Below are positions 1-6,719 of a stretch of DNA of 7,964 bases, one piece after another. Position numbers and translations under genes: made by a program. Numbering within the stretch: position 1 is the stretch's first letter; every line of letters starts with the position of its first letter. Below the pieces are notes generated by a model that was not told the origin of the DNA, searched no databases, and saw only the letters and a program-made list of their open reading frames with translations. Source of the DNA: an uncultured Clostridia bacterium (GTDB lineage Bacteria; Bacillota; Clostridia; Oscillospirales; Oscillospiraceae); contig CAMEIK010000046.1 of the NCBI GenBank assembly GCA_945918315.1, forward strand, positions 1 through 7,964, given 5' to 3'.

Positions 1-6
1 AATTTC

Positions 7-28
7 TTTGCCGCCTGTGGGCGGCAAA
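7..28. other. Stem-loop near the window edge, possible part of a terminator region
   Basis: A perfect 9-bp inverted repeat (TTTGCCGCC / GGCGGCAAA) closes a TGTG tetraloop. It lies downstream of the clpE-like gene. On the plus strand a run of six T follows at 40-45, but 11 nt after the stem, which is not the classic arrangement. On the minus strand no T-run is visible before the window ends. It could be a terminator for a converging plus-strand gene to the left, a second terminator for clpE, or an RNA 3'-end structure. The inverted repeat is certain; its role is inference. Confidence 0.4.
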
Positions 29-54
29 CTCTGCGAGGCTTTTTTGACACACTG

Positions 55-82
55 AGGGACTGCCGCACACGCGGCAGTCCCT
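55..82 (-). terminator. Strong stem-loop just after the clpE-like stop, probable transcript end
   Basis: A perfect 12-bp inverted repeat (AGGGACTGCCGC / GCGGCAGTCCCT) with a 4-nt loop starts 4 nt downstream of the TAA stop of the clpE-like gene. Position and stability fit an intrinsic terminator or a 3'-stabilising hairpin. The minus-strand sequence after the stem reads CAGTGTGTC and then a run of A, so the usual U-tract is missing. That lowers confidence in canonical Rho-independent termination. Its core TGCCGC/GCGGCA is shared with the hairpin at 7-28. Confidence 0.5.
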
Positions 83-86
83 GAAG

Positions 87-2372
87 TTAGTGAATATCAA
101 ATGTGATGGTTCCGTCCGTCAGGGCGGCATGGATGGTGCTGATGGGAGTTTCGAAGCTGTCGATAATGGCTTCACTCACCGGATCCTCCAGCTGGCGCTG
201 GATGGTCCGGCGCAGGTTCCGGGCACCGTATTCCGTGGAGTAGGCATCATTCACCAGCTTCTCCGGCACCTCCGGCTCCCAGGTAATGGTTAGGCCACGG
301 TCCGCAAGGCTCTGCCGCAGCTCGCCCAGCATAATATCGGCAATTCTTCGGAAGTCCTCCCGGGACAGATGGCGGAAAGTGATGACCGCATCCACCCGGT
401 TCAAAAACTCCGGCCGCAGGAACCCCCGAAGGGCTTTCATAGTCTTCTCTCTGACCTGATCGGCATCCGTTCTGCCAAAGCCCATGGCGCTGACACCGCC
501 CTCGGAGCCGGCATTGGAGGTCATGACGATAATGGCGTTTTCAAAATTGACCACCCTGCCCTGGGCATCGGTAATCCGGCCATCGTCCAGCACCTGCAAA
601 AGGATATTCAGCACATCCGGATGGGCCTTTTCAATCTCGTCAAATAACACCACACTGTAAGGCTTCCGGCGGATGGTCTCCGTCAGCTGCCCCGCTTCAT
701 CGTACCCCACATAGCCCGGAGGGGACCCAATCAGCTTGGAGACCGTGTGTTTTTCCATATACTCCGACATATCCAGCCGGACAAGGCTGTCCACACTGTC
801 AAACAGATCGTTTGCCAGGCACTTGACCAGCTCCGTTTTGCCCACGCCGGTGGGGCCCACGAAGATAAAGGACACGGGCCGCTTCTTGGGAGAGATTCCC
901 ACCCGGTTCCGGCGAATGGCCCTTGCCACCGCCTCCACCGCTTCGTCCTGACCCACAATATGGGTTTTCAGCCGGGCTTCCAGCTGGCGAAGCTGCTGGT
1001 ACTCCTGGGCCTTGATCTTAGAGGCAGGAATCTTCGTCCACATCTCAATGATCCGGGCCAGATTCTCCATGGTCACGGCAGGCTTGGGCTGGGCCTCCAG
1101 TTTTTCAATCCGGTCAGCCAGCTGGCAGAGCTTACTGCGGATCTGGGCAAGGCGTTCATAATTCTGGTTCTCGGTGTCTTCGTTCAGCATCCGAAGCTCC
1201 AGCTCGTAGTCGTCCCGCTCCTTTTTCAGCTCCGCAAGCTGAGAGATTTCCTTGCACCGCAGGTTCACATCGCTGCAGGCCTCATCCAGCAGGTCAATGG
1301 CCTTATCCGGCAGGAACCGGTCCGTAATATACCGCTCGGAAAGGACCACGCACTGCCGGGCAATCTCCGGAGAAATGCTGACACTGTGAAACTCCGCGTA
1401 GCTTTTCGCGATGCCCTGCATGATCTGGACCGCTTCTTCAATGGTAGGCTCCGCCACCGTCACCGGCTGGAACCGGCGTTCCAGGGCGGCATCCTTCTCG
1501 ATATACTTCCGGTACTCGTTGAAGGTAGTGGCTCCGATCACCTGAATCTCCCCCCGGGAAAGAGGTGGCTTGAGGATGTTGGCGGCATTCATGCTGCCCT
1601 CGGCATCACCGGCGCCCACCAGATTGTGGACCTCGTCGATCACCAGAATAATATTTCCGCACTCCCGGATTTCCTGAATGAGACTCTTCATCCGGCTTTC
1701 AAACTGGCCCCGGAACTGGGTGCCCGCTACCAGAGAGGTCAGGTCCAGGAGGAAAACCTCCTTGTCCCGCAGCTTGTAGGGCACATCCCCCGCGGCAATC
1801 CGCTGGGCAAGGCCCTCGGCGATGGCGGTTTTGCCCACGCCGGGCTCACCGATGAGACAGGGATTGTTCTTCTGCCTGCGGTTGAGAATCTGAATGACCC
1901 GCTCCGTCTCCACATCCCGGCCGATTACCTTGTCCAGCTTACCGGCCCGGGCCCGGCCCGTCAGGTCCATGCAGTAGCTGTCCAGGAACTTATGGCGCTT
2001 GCTCTTTTTCTTCGGGGCGTCTTCCTCTTTCCCGCTTTCCTTCCGGGGGGCGGGTCGGCCCGGATTGGGGTTGCTGGGGCTGCCAAACATCTGGTTCAGC
2101 AGAGGGAAGGTCGCGGTCTGGCTGTCGATTTCATCGTCCTCGGCTTCCCCGTCCTCCCGCTGACCGAACATACTGCTCATTTCGTCGCTGAGCATATCCA
2201 GGTCCTCTTCGGAAATCCCCATCTGCTTGACTGCCTGGTCGATCTGGGGAATACCCAAACTCCGGGCGCACTTCAGACAGTAGCCCTCATTCATGGTTAC
2301 GCCGTTTTCCACCTTTGTGATAAAGACTACGGCGATGTTCTTCTTACATTTCGCGCACATTTTTGGCTGCAT
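87..2372 (-). CDS. clpE: ClpE-like AAA+ protease ATPase/unfoldase with N-terminal zinc finger
   Basis: Cytoplasmic HSP100 chaperone that unfolds proteins and threads them into ClpP; 761 aa from the chosen start. The N-terminus has four cysteines in two CxxC pairs (residues 6, 9, 32, 35), the ClpE-type zinc finger, in place of the Clp_N repeats of ClpC/ClpA. An acidic linker (about 70-85) and a Lys-rich stretch (about 119-128) follow. Domain 1 has Walker [10 protein letters not shown] (175-183) and Walker B IDE (D246, E247). A coiled-coil middle region (about 376-428) resembles a UVR segment. Domain 2 has GPTGVGKTE (506-514), Walker B FDE (D578, E579) and sensor-2 GAR (717-718). An MGF tripeptide (630-632) sits where ClpP-binding loops occur. 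The ATG at 2370-2372 is chosen because AAGGAG lies 10 nt upstream; the in-frame ATG at 2483 would overlap truA and adds 37 residues with no family resemblance. ClpC is the main alternative name, disfavoured by the missing N domain. Confidence 0.9.
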   Translation of the reverse strand: MQPKMCAKCKKNIAVVFITKVENGVTMNEGYCLKCARSLGIPQIDQAVKQMGISEEDLDMLSDEMSSMFGQREDGEAEDDEIDSQTATFPLLNQMFGSPSNPNPGRPAPRKESGKEEDAPKKKSKRHKFLDSYCMDLTGRARAGKLDKVIGRDVETERVIQILNRRQKNNPCLIGEPGVGKTAIAEGLAQRIAAGDVPYKLRDKEVFLLDLTSLVAGTQFRGQFESRMKSLIQEIRECGNIILVIDEVHNLVGAGDAEGSMNAANILKPPLSRGEIQVIGATTFNEYRKYIEKDAALERRFQPVTVAEPTIEEAVQIMQGIAKSYAEFHSVSISPEIARQCVVLSERYITDRFLPDKAIDLLDEACSDVNLRCKEISQLAELKKERDDYELELRMLNEDTENQNYERLAQIRSKLCQLADRIEKLEAQPKPAVTMENLARIIEMWTKIPASKIKAQEYQQLRQLEARLKTHIVGQDEAVEAVARAIRRNRVGISPKKRPVSFIFVGPTGVGKTELVKCLANDLFDSVDSLVRLDMSEYMEKHTVSKLIGSPPGYVGYDEAGQLTETIRRKPYSVVLFDEIEKAHPDVLNILLQVLDDGRITDAQGRVVNFENAIIVMTSNAGSEGGVSAMGFGRTDADQVREKTMKALRGFLRPEFLNRVDAVITFRHLSREDFRRIADIMLGELRQSLADRGLTITWEPEVPEKLVNDAYSTEYGARNLRRTIQRQLEDPVSEAIIDSFETPISTIHAALTDGTITFDIH

Positions 2373-2382
2373 TGCTCTCACA

Positions 2383-2388
2383 CTCCTT
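2383..2388 (-). promoter_or_regulatory. Ribosome binding site that fixes the clpE-like start
   Basis: AAGGAG on the minus strand lies 10 nt before the ATG at 2370-2372. The second methionine, four codons further in, would be 22 nt away, which is too far, and the upstream ATG at 2483 lies inside truA. This supports the start at 2372. Confidence 0.7.
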
Positions 2389-2404
2389 ATTCCAAGGATT
2401 CTTT

Positions 2405-2442
2405 CCTTTTCCCGAAGTATAGCACACTTGTCCGAAAAAAGG
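2405..2442. repeat. Imperfect inverted repeat straddling the clpE promoter
   Basis: Read on the minus strand, arms CCTTTTTTCG and CGGGAAAAGG (8 of 10 Watson-Crick, the other two G-T) are separated by 18 nt that contain the extended -10. A shorter dyad, AAGT/ACTT with a 7-nt spacer, lies inside but is not centred on the same axis. This could be a repressor operator or chance pairing of A/T-rich tracts. The pairing is visible; the regulatory role is inference. Confidence 0.25.
2416..2424 (-). promoter_or_regulatory. Extended -10 promoter for the clpE-like gene
   Basis: The minus strand reads TGCTATACT, a TATACT -10 hexamer with the TGn extension. No good -35 hexamer lies at 16-18 nt spacing (the sequence there is pyrimidine-rich), which is common for extended -10 promoters. 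The predicted transcript start near 2409 would give a leader of about 37 nt. It is the best promoter candidate between truA and clpE. No CtsR heptamer repeat (GGTCAAA type) or HrcA CIRCE element is visible around it. Confidence 0.5.
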
Positions 2443-2454
2443 GAAAACAAATTA

Positions 2455-3234
2455 TTAACACGGCGCGTCGCCGGCACATTCAAATTCTTCCGTTCCGTTA
2501 TCGTACCACAGGTGGGTCATGTAAAGGCCTCCCGGAGGTACGGTGGGCCCGGCGGATGTCCGGTTTCCGCTGGCAAGAATTTGGCCGATCCGCGACGGGG
2601 CAATCTTTCCCTCCGCGGCGTAAACCACCGTGCCTGCCATGGCCCGGGCCATATTATAGAGAAATCCGTTGGCGCAGACCCGCAGGGAAATCAGGTCCCC
2701 CCGCCGCTCCACATGATAATAATATACCGTGCGGACCGTAGACTTGACATCGGTTCCCACACTTCGGACTGCGGCAAAGTCATGGGTGCCCACGAACTGG
2801 TCCGCCGCCGCCTGCATCACGGTTTCATCCAGATGCCGGGGGTAGAACCAGGCACGATTTACATAAAACGGGTCTTTCAGCCGGGAATTGTAAATCAGGT
2901 AGGTATACTCCTTTCGGACACAGGAGCCAATGGCATTGAACCCCTCGGACACGTCAAAGGCCCGGGTGACCACAATGTCACAGGGCAGATGGGTATTGAG
3001 GGCATAGGGAAGCCGCTCCGCCGGAATGGTGGAGCTTGTATGGAAATTGGCCACATAGCATCTGGCATGGACCCCTGCGTCGGTGCGCCCGCAGCCTGTC
3101 ACATGGACGCTGTGGCCCACCACCATGGCAGCCGCCTTTTCCAGGGTCGCCGCCACGGTGGGCAGGTCCTTCTGCACCTGCCAGCCGTGGTAAGCGGTAC
3201 CTAAATACCGCAAAAACAGAGCGATATTCCGCAT
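2455..3234 (-). CDS. truA: tRNA pseudouridine(38-40) synthase TruA
   Basis: Isomerises uridines 38, 39 and 40 in the anticodon stem-loop of many tRNAs in the cytoplasm. The 259-residue length is normal for the family. The N-terminal strand RYLGTAYHGWQ (9-19) and the catalytic motif GRTDAGVHA (49-57) with nucleophile Asp52 are both present, and the C-terminal FLYNMAR segment retains the conserved Arg, so the enzyme looks complete. The ATG has GAGGAA just upstream, and the TGA stop of ecfT lies inside that site (7-nt gap), so translation is probably coupled. The gene ends with two tandem TAA codons. truA directly after ecfT is the classic Firmicutes order. Confidence 0.96.
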   Translation of the reverse strand: MRNIALFLRYLGTAYHGWQVQKDLPTVAATLEKAAAMVVGHSVHVTGCGRTDAGVHARCYVANFHTSSTIPAERLPYALNTHLPCDIVVTRAFDVSEGFNAIGSCVRKEYTYLIYNSRLKDPFYVNRAWFYPRHLDETVMQAAADQFVGTHDFAAVRSVGTDVKSTVRTVYYYHVERRGDLISLRVCANGFLYNMARAMAGTVVYAAEGKIAPSRIGQILASGNRTSAGPTVPPGGLYMTHLWYDNGTEEFECAGDAPC

Positions 3235-3241
3235 GGCTTCC

Positions 3242-4048
3242 TCACAGTCCGAAAGCGGTCAGGACGGCGGTGCCGGCAGCCAGGCACGCACCGATTCCCA
3301 GTGCCGCAAGATCGTTGCGGTGATACCGCAGAAGCTTCATTTTGGTTCTGCCGTCTCCACCCTGATAGCAGCGGCACTCCATGGCTGTAGCCAGCTCGTC
3401 CGCCCGGCGGAAGGCGCTGACAAACAGAGGCACCAGCACCGGGATCAGGGCCTTCGCCCGCTGGAGGATGCTGCCGGTTTCAAAATCCGCGCCCCGGGCC
3501 TTCTGGGCGCTCATGATTTTATCCGTTTCCTCAATCAGCGTAGGGATGAACCGGAGGGCAATGCACATCATCATGGAAAGCTCGTGTACCGGGACACGAA
3601 GCTTTTTCAGGGGACCCATCAGGCTCTCAAGACCGTCGGTCAGGCTGATGGGAGAGGTGGTATAGGTCAGCAGGAAGGTGCCGGAAACCAGCATCAGGAT
3701 TCTGCCCACCATGAATACCGCCCGTTTCAGGCCCTCGGTGGTGATGGCAAGCGACCACAGCCGCAGAACCACCTTGCCGCCGTCGGTGTAAAACAGGTTC
3801 AGTACGCCGGTGAAGATTACGATAATGACCAAAGGCTTCATGCCCCGGACAATGGATTTCAGAGGAATCCGGGAAATCCGGATGCAGCTCAGCAGGAACA
3901 CAAGCATCAGACCGTAGGACAGCCAGCCTCCCGCGACAAACAGGGCCACGATGTAGAGTACCGTCATCATCAGCTTGGTTCTGGGGTCCAGCCGGTGAAT
4001 CACGGAATTCCCCGGGAAATACTGGCCCAGGGTAATATCTTTAAGCAT
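3242..4048 (-). CDS. ecfT: ECF transporter transmembrane coupling protein EcfT
   Basis: Membrane component that joins the EcfA1/EcfA2 ATPases to substrate-binding S components in vitamin and trace-nutrient uptake. The 268-residue length fits the family. The N-terminal HRLDPRTK signature (18-25) is followed by hydrophobic membrane segments at about 26-55, 70-86 and 110-130, and another lies near the C-terminus (about 247-268). The cytoplasmic coupling helices carry the two family motifs: the first is a canonical Ala-Arg-Gly (184-186), while the second position reads Cys-Arg-Cys (225-227) in place of the usual Ala-Arg-Gly, keeping the central Arg. The ATG is preceded by AAAGGGGGG and overlaps the end of ecfA2 by 8 nt (ATGCTTAA), so the two are probably translationally coupled. 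No S component is encoded nearby, consistent with a shared group II module. Confidence 0.94.
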   Translation of the reverse strand: MLKDITLGQYFPGNSVIHRLDPRTKLMMTVLYIVALFVAGGWLSYGLMLVFLLSCIRISRIPLKSIVRGMKPLVIIVIFTGVLNLFYTDGGKVVLRLWSLAITTEGLKRAVFMVGRILMLVSGTFLLTYTTSPISLTDGLESLMGPLKKLRVPVHELSMMMCIALRFIPTLIEETDKIMSAQKARGADFETGSILQRAKALIPVLVPLFVSAFRRADELATAMECRCYQGGDGRTKMKLLRYHRNDLAALGIGACLAAGTAVLTAFGL

Positions 4049-4904
4049 GCAGAGTCCCCCCTTTCAGCGCCATAAGGGCTTCCTCCGCCTGGGAAAGGGT
4101 ATAGACATTGGGCACATCCAGGCCCATGTGACGAAGCCGCAGGAACACCTGGGTGACATAGGGAATGCTGAGCCCCATTTCCACCAGTTCCTCCGCGTGG
4201 GTAAATACCTCCGCGGGAGGCCCGTCCATGACAAGGCGGGAACCGCACAGCACCAGCAGCCGGTCCGTCAGCCTTGCCACATCCTCCATGGAATGGCTGA
4301 CCATCACCACGGCAGCGTTCCGTCTGACCCGGTATTCGCTGATCTGATCCAGAATCTCTTTTCTGCCCACGGGGTCCAGGCCCGCGGTAGGCTCGTCCAG
4401 AATCAGCACCTCCGGCTCCATGGCCATGACGCCGGCGATGGCCGCCCGGCGCTTCTGTCCGCCGGAAAGGTCGAAGGGGGACGCCTTCAGCTGGTCATCG
4501 GTGATCCCCACCAGCTCCGCGGCGCCGCGGACCCTTCGGTCTACTTCTTTCTCGTCCAGGCCCATGTTTTTGGGGCCGAAGGCAATATCCTGGTACACCG
4601 TCTCTTCAAAGAGCTGGTATTCCGGATACTGAAACACCAGGCCCACCCGAAACCGGGCCTGGCGGGTCAGCTTTTTGTCCGACCAAATATCCGTCCCGTC
4701 CAGAAGAACCTGGCCGGAAGTGGGCTTCAACAGTCCGTTGAGCTGCTGCATCAGGGTGGACTTACCGGAGCCGGTATGCCCGATAACTCCCACAAACTCC
4801 CCGCGGCCCAGGGAAAAGGATACATTTTCCAGCGCCCGGTGCTCAAAGGGCGTCCCGGCGCTGTAAACATAAGAGATATCTCTGACCTCAAGAATCGGTT
4901 CCAA
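4041..4904 (-). CDS. ecfA2: ECF transporter ATPase EcfA2 (TTG start)
   Basis: Second ATP-binding subunit of the ECF importer, cytoplasmic and paired with EcfA1 under EcfT; 287 aa. ABC motifs are intact: Walker A GHTGSGKST (42-50), Q-loop Gln92 within FQYPEYQLFEETV, signature LSGGQ (146-150), Walker B LILDE (167-171), and His204 in the SHSME H-loop. The Q-loop sequence ending LFEETV is typical of the EcfA2 rather than the EcfA1 type. The start codon is TTG (4902-4904), with GGAGGA seven bases upstream. An ATG at 4909-4911 is out of frame. The gene lies 19 nt after ecfA1 and overlaps ecfT by 8 nt. I see no disabled catalytic residue. Confidence 0.94.
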   Translation of the reverse strand: MEPILEVRDISYVYSAGTPFEHRALENVSFSLGRGEFVGVIGHTGSGKSTLMQQLNGLLKPTSGQVLLDGTDIWSDKKLTRQARFRVGLVFQYPEYQLFEETVYQDIAFGPKNMGLDEKEVDRRVRGAAELVGITDDQLKASPFDLSGGQKRRAAIAGVMAMEPEVLILDEPTAGLDPVGRKEILDQISEYRVRRNAAVVMVSHSMEDVARLTDRLLVLCGSRLVMDGPPAEVFTHAEELVEMGLSIPYVTQVFLRLRHMGLDVPNVYTLSQAEEALMALKGGTLHA

Positions 4905-4917
4905 TATGCATTCCTCC
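4902..4917 (-). promoter_or_regulatory. Translation start region of ecfA2: GGAGGA with TTG
   Basis: Minus strand: GGAGGA (4912-4917), then 7 nt, then TTG (4902-4904). The site falls in the 19-nt gap after the ecfA1 stop and decides the ecfA2 start. It closely matches the ecfA1 start region, which also reads GGAGGAAT followed by TTGGAA. Confidence 0.75.
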
Positions 4918-4923
4918 AGCGGA

Positions 4924-5772
4924 TCAGGCCTTTACCCAATCGTAAAGTGCCTGTGCGCATTCTTCGGGGCGGATGGCGTCCAGGGGCAGCCCCGCTCCCC
5001 TGCCGTTCAGTTCATTGCACAGCTCCACCGTCTCCGGAGCCGCAAGGCCGATGCTGTGGAGCAGCTCCACCTGACGGAACACCTCCTTTGGAGTCCCGTC
5101 GGCGGCAATTTTTCCCTTGTGCAGCACAACCACCCGCTGGGCTTCGGCTGCTTCCTCCATGTGGTGGGTAATGAGGACAATGGTAATGCCCTTCTCCCGG
5201 TTCAGTTTTTTCACGGTGTCAATGACATCCTTCCGGCCCCGGGGATCCAGCATGGCGGTGGGCTCATCCAGAACGATACACTTGGGCTCCATAGCCAGAA
5301 TACCGGCAATGGCAATGCGCTGCTTCTGACCGCCGGACAGAAGATGGGGGGCGTGCTCCCGGTATTCGTACATTCCCACCTGGCGCAGGGACTGATCCAC
5401 TCTGCGGCGGATTTCCGGGCTGGCAACGCCCAGATTTTCCGGGCCGAAAGCCACATCCTCTTCCACCACGTTGGCAACAATCTGGTTGTCCGGGTTTTGG
5501 AAGACCATGCCCACCGCCCGGCGGACCGCCATCAGCCGGTCCTCCTCCGAGGTATCCATACCGCAGACATATACCTTTCCTCCGGAGGGCAGCAAAATGG
5601 CGTTAAAATGCTTGGCAAGGGTGGACTTTCCGCAGCCGTTGGTGCCCAGCACCGCCACAAAGCTGCCCTTTTCCACCTCCAGGCTCAGGTCTTCAAACAC
5701 GGTTACACCCGGCGCCTCATCCAGCCCGGGATAGGCAAAGCGGAGATGCTCCGCAGAAATGATTGTTTCCAA
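4924..5772 (-). CDS. ecfA1: ECF transporter ATPase EcfA1 (TTG start)
   Basis: First ATP-binding subunit of the ECF importer; 282 aa from the chosen TTG. In that numbering: A-loop Tyr14, Walker A GTNGCGKST (43-51), Q-loop Gln92 in FQNPDNQIV (the EcfA1-type Q-loop), signature LSGGQ (145-149), Walker B IVLDE (166-170) and His203 in the H-loop. All look catalytically competent; the Cys inside Walker A, where Ser is more usual, is a mild oddity. The TTG at 5770-5772 is preferred because GGAGGA lies 6 nt upstream and the protein then begins at the family's normal N-terminus. An in-frame ATG at 5797-5799 adds nine residues read from the methyltransferase 3' end and has no better site. Only 2 nt separate this start from the methyltransferase stop. 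Confidence 0.94.
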   Translation of the reverse strand: METIISAEHLRFAYPGLDEAPGVTVFEDLSLEVEKGSFVAVLGTNGCGKSTLAKHFNAILLPSGGKVYVCGMDTSEEDRLMAVRRAVGMVFQNPDNQIVANVVEEDVAFGPENLGVASPEIRRRVDQSLRQVGMYEYREHAPHLLSGGQKQRIAIAGILAMEPKCIVLDEPTAMLDPRGRKDVIDTVKKLNREKGITIVLITHHMEEAAEAQRVVVLHKGKIAADGTPKEVFRQVELLHSIGLAAPETVELCNELNGRGAGLPLDAIRPEECAQALYDWVKA

Positions 5773-5784
5773 GCTTATTCCTCC
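5770..5784 (-). promoter_or_regulatory. Translation start region of ecfA1: GGAGGA with TTG over the upstream stop
   Basis: Minus strand: GGAGGA (5779-5784), ATAAGC, TTG (5770-5772). The TAA stop of the methyltransferase (5775-5777) lies inside the spacer, so a terminating ribosome would be parked on the ecfA1 start. This supports translational coupling and the TTG start. Confidence 0.75.
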
Positions 5785-6653
5785 GAATCCGGTGTCCACC
5801 GTCCCGCCGCGCCGCAGGGCAGCACCAGGCCGCTGGCTTTCACCGGCAGGCCCAGCTCTCCCGCCTTCGTACTGCCGCCGTAACGGGCGGCATACACCGT
5901 GTCCGCGCAGTAGCTGACGGCGGAGGGGGCAAGGCCGGTGGTATAGGAATTGATAATCACAAACAGCGGGTTGTCGGAAAGCAGCTTCACCGTCTCCTGA
6001 AGGAAGGGGTAAAAGCTGGTTTCCATTTTCCAGACCTCACCGCTGGGCCCCCGGCCGTAGCTGGGCGGGTCCATGATGATACCGTCGTAGCGTCTTCCCC
6101 GGCGGATCTCCCGCTGGATGAACTTGGCGCAGTCGTCAACAATCCAGTGGATAGGCTTGTCTCCCAGACCGGAGAGCACCGCGTTCTCCTTGGCCCAGGC
6201 TACCATACCCTTGGCAGCGTCCACATGGTAAACCTCCGCTCCCCCCGCGGCCGCCGCCAGGGTGGCGCCGCCGGAATAGGCGAAGAGATTCAGCACCCGC
6301 ACAGGCCGGTGGGCATCCGCCACTTTTTGCCGGATGAAGTCCCAGTTGGCAGCCTGCTCCGGAAAAACACCGGTGTGCTTAAAATTCATAGGCTTGACCT
6401 GAAAGGTCAGGTAGCCGCCGTACCCGATTTTCCAGGAGGCGGGCAGGTCATGATCCGACCAGCGGCCGCCGCCGGTACTGGACCGGATATAGCGGGCATC
6501 ATATTGCTTCCACTGGGGTGCGGTACGGGGGGTGGACCAGATTACCTGAGGGTCCGGACGGACCAGAATATAGTTTCCCCACCGTTCCAGGCGCTCGCCG
6601 TCGGAGGCATCCAGCACCTCATAATCCTTCCACCGGTCTGAAATCCACAACAT
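5775..6653 (-). CDS. RlmI/RlmK-like class I SAM-dependent methyltransferase (probable rRNA MTase)
   Basis: A 292-residue Rossmann-fold methyltransferase resembling the COG1092 group of 23S rRNA methyltransferases. SAM-binding motif I is VLNLFAYSGG (120-129), Asp145 in VDAAK is the likely ribose-binding acid, VDD (172-174) fits the adenine-contacting region, and DPPSY (195-199) is the motif IV catalytic-loop signature. The family's N-terminal PUA RNA-binding domain is absent; the N-terminus (1-100) is instead a short Trp-rich region, so the exact target, RNA base or otherwise, is uncertain. The ATG has AGAGGAA 6 nt upstream. A 66-nt gap separates it from the PBP gene, with no obvious terminator or promoter. 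The stop lies inside the ecfA1 ribosome binding region, tying it to the ECF operon. Confidence 0.85.
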   Translation of the reverse strand: MLWISDRWKDYEVLDASDGERLERWGNYILVRPDPQVIWSTPRTAPQWKQYDARYIRSSTGGGRWSDHDLPASWKIGYGGYLTFQVKPMNFKHTGVFPEQAANWDFIRQKVADAHRPVRVLNLFAYSGGATLAAAAGGAEVYHVDAAKGMVAWAKENAVLSGLGDKPIHWIVDDCAKFIQREIRRGRRYDGIIMDPPSYGRGPSGEVWKMETSFYPFLQETVKLLSDNPLFVIINSYTTGLAPSAVSYCADTVYAARYGGSTKAGELGLPVKASGLVLPCGAAGRWTPDSEE

Positions 6654-6719
6654 AGCGTTCCTCTTTCCTAAACAACTGGTTCTGTCACTCTTTCTGTACC
6701 CAACGAAGAAGGTTTCCTG

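Noticed and set aside
2461..2473. CGGCG/CGCCG hairpin at the 3' end of truA followed by T-rich sequence, as a terminator
   Set aside because: The stem is only 5 bp with a 3-nt loop inside the coding tail, and the T-rich run is about 10 nt away and interrupted, so it is not convincing.
2373..2483. Longer clpE start at the ATG at 2483
   Set aside because: It overlaps the end of truA and adds 37 residues unlike the family. The ATG at 2372 has a well-placed AAGGAG and leads straight into the zinc finger.
747..2741. A 664-codon plus-strand open frame antisense to the clpE-like gene
   Set aside because: It mirrors a gene with clear AAA+ motifs, has no recognisable domain, and runs across into truA. 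Long antisense frames are expected in GC-rich coding DNA.
5773..5799. ATG start of ecfA1 at 5799
   Set aside because: It would add nine residues read through the methyltransferase 3' end, while the TTG at 5772 has an excellent GGAGGA at 6 nt and matches the family N-terminus.
3233..6641. Several long plus-strand open frames opposite ecfT, ecfA2, ecfA1 and the methyltransferase
   Set aside because: Each is antisense to a gene with intact family motifs. Their translations are His/Gln/Arg/Gly-rich without domains, typical of shadow frames.
6654..6719. Promoter or terminator between the PBP and methyltransferase genes
   Set aside because: I saw no -35/-10 pair with proper spacing and no stable stem followed by a T-run. 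Only the methyltransferase ribosome binding site is supported.
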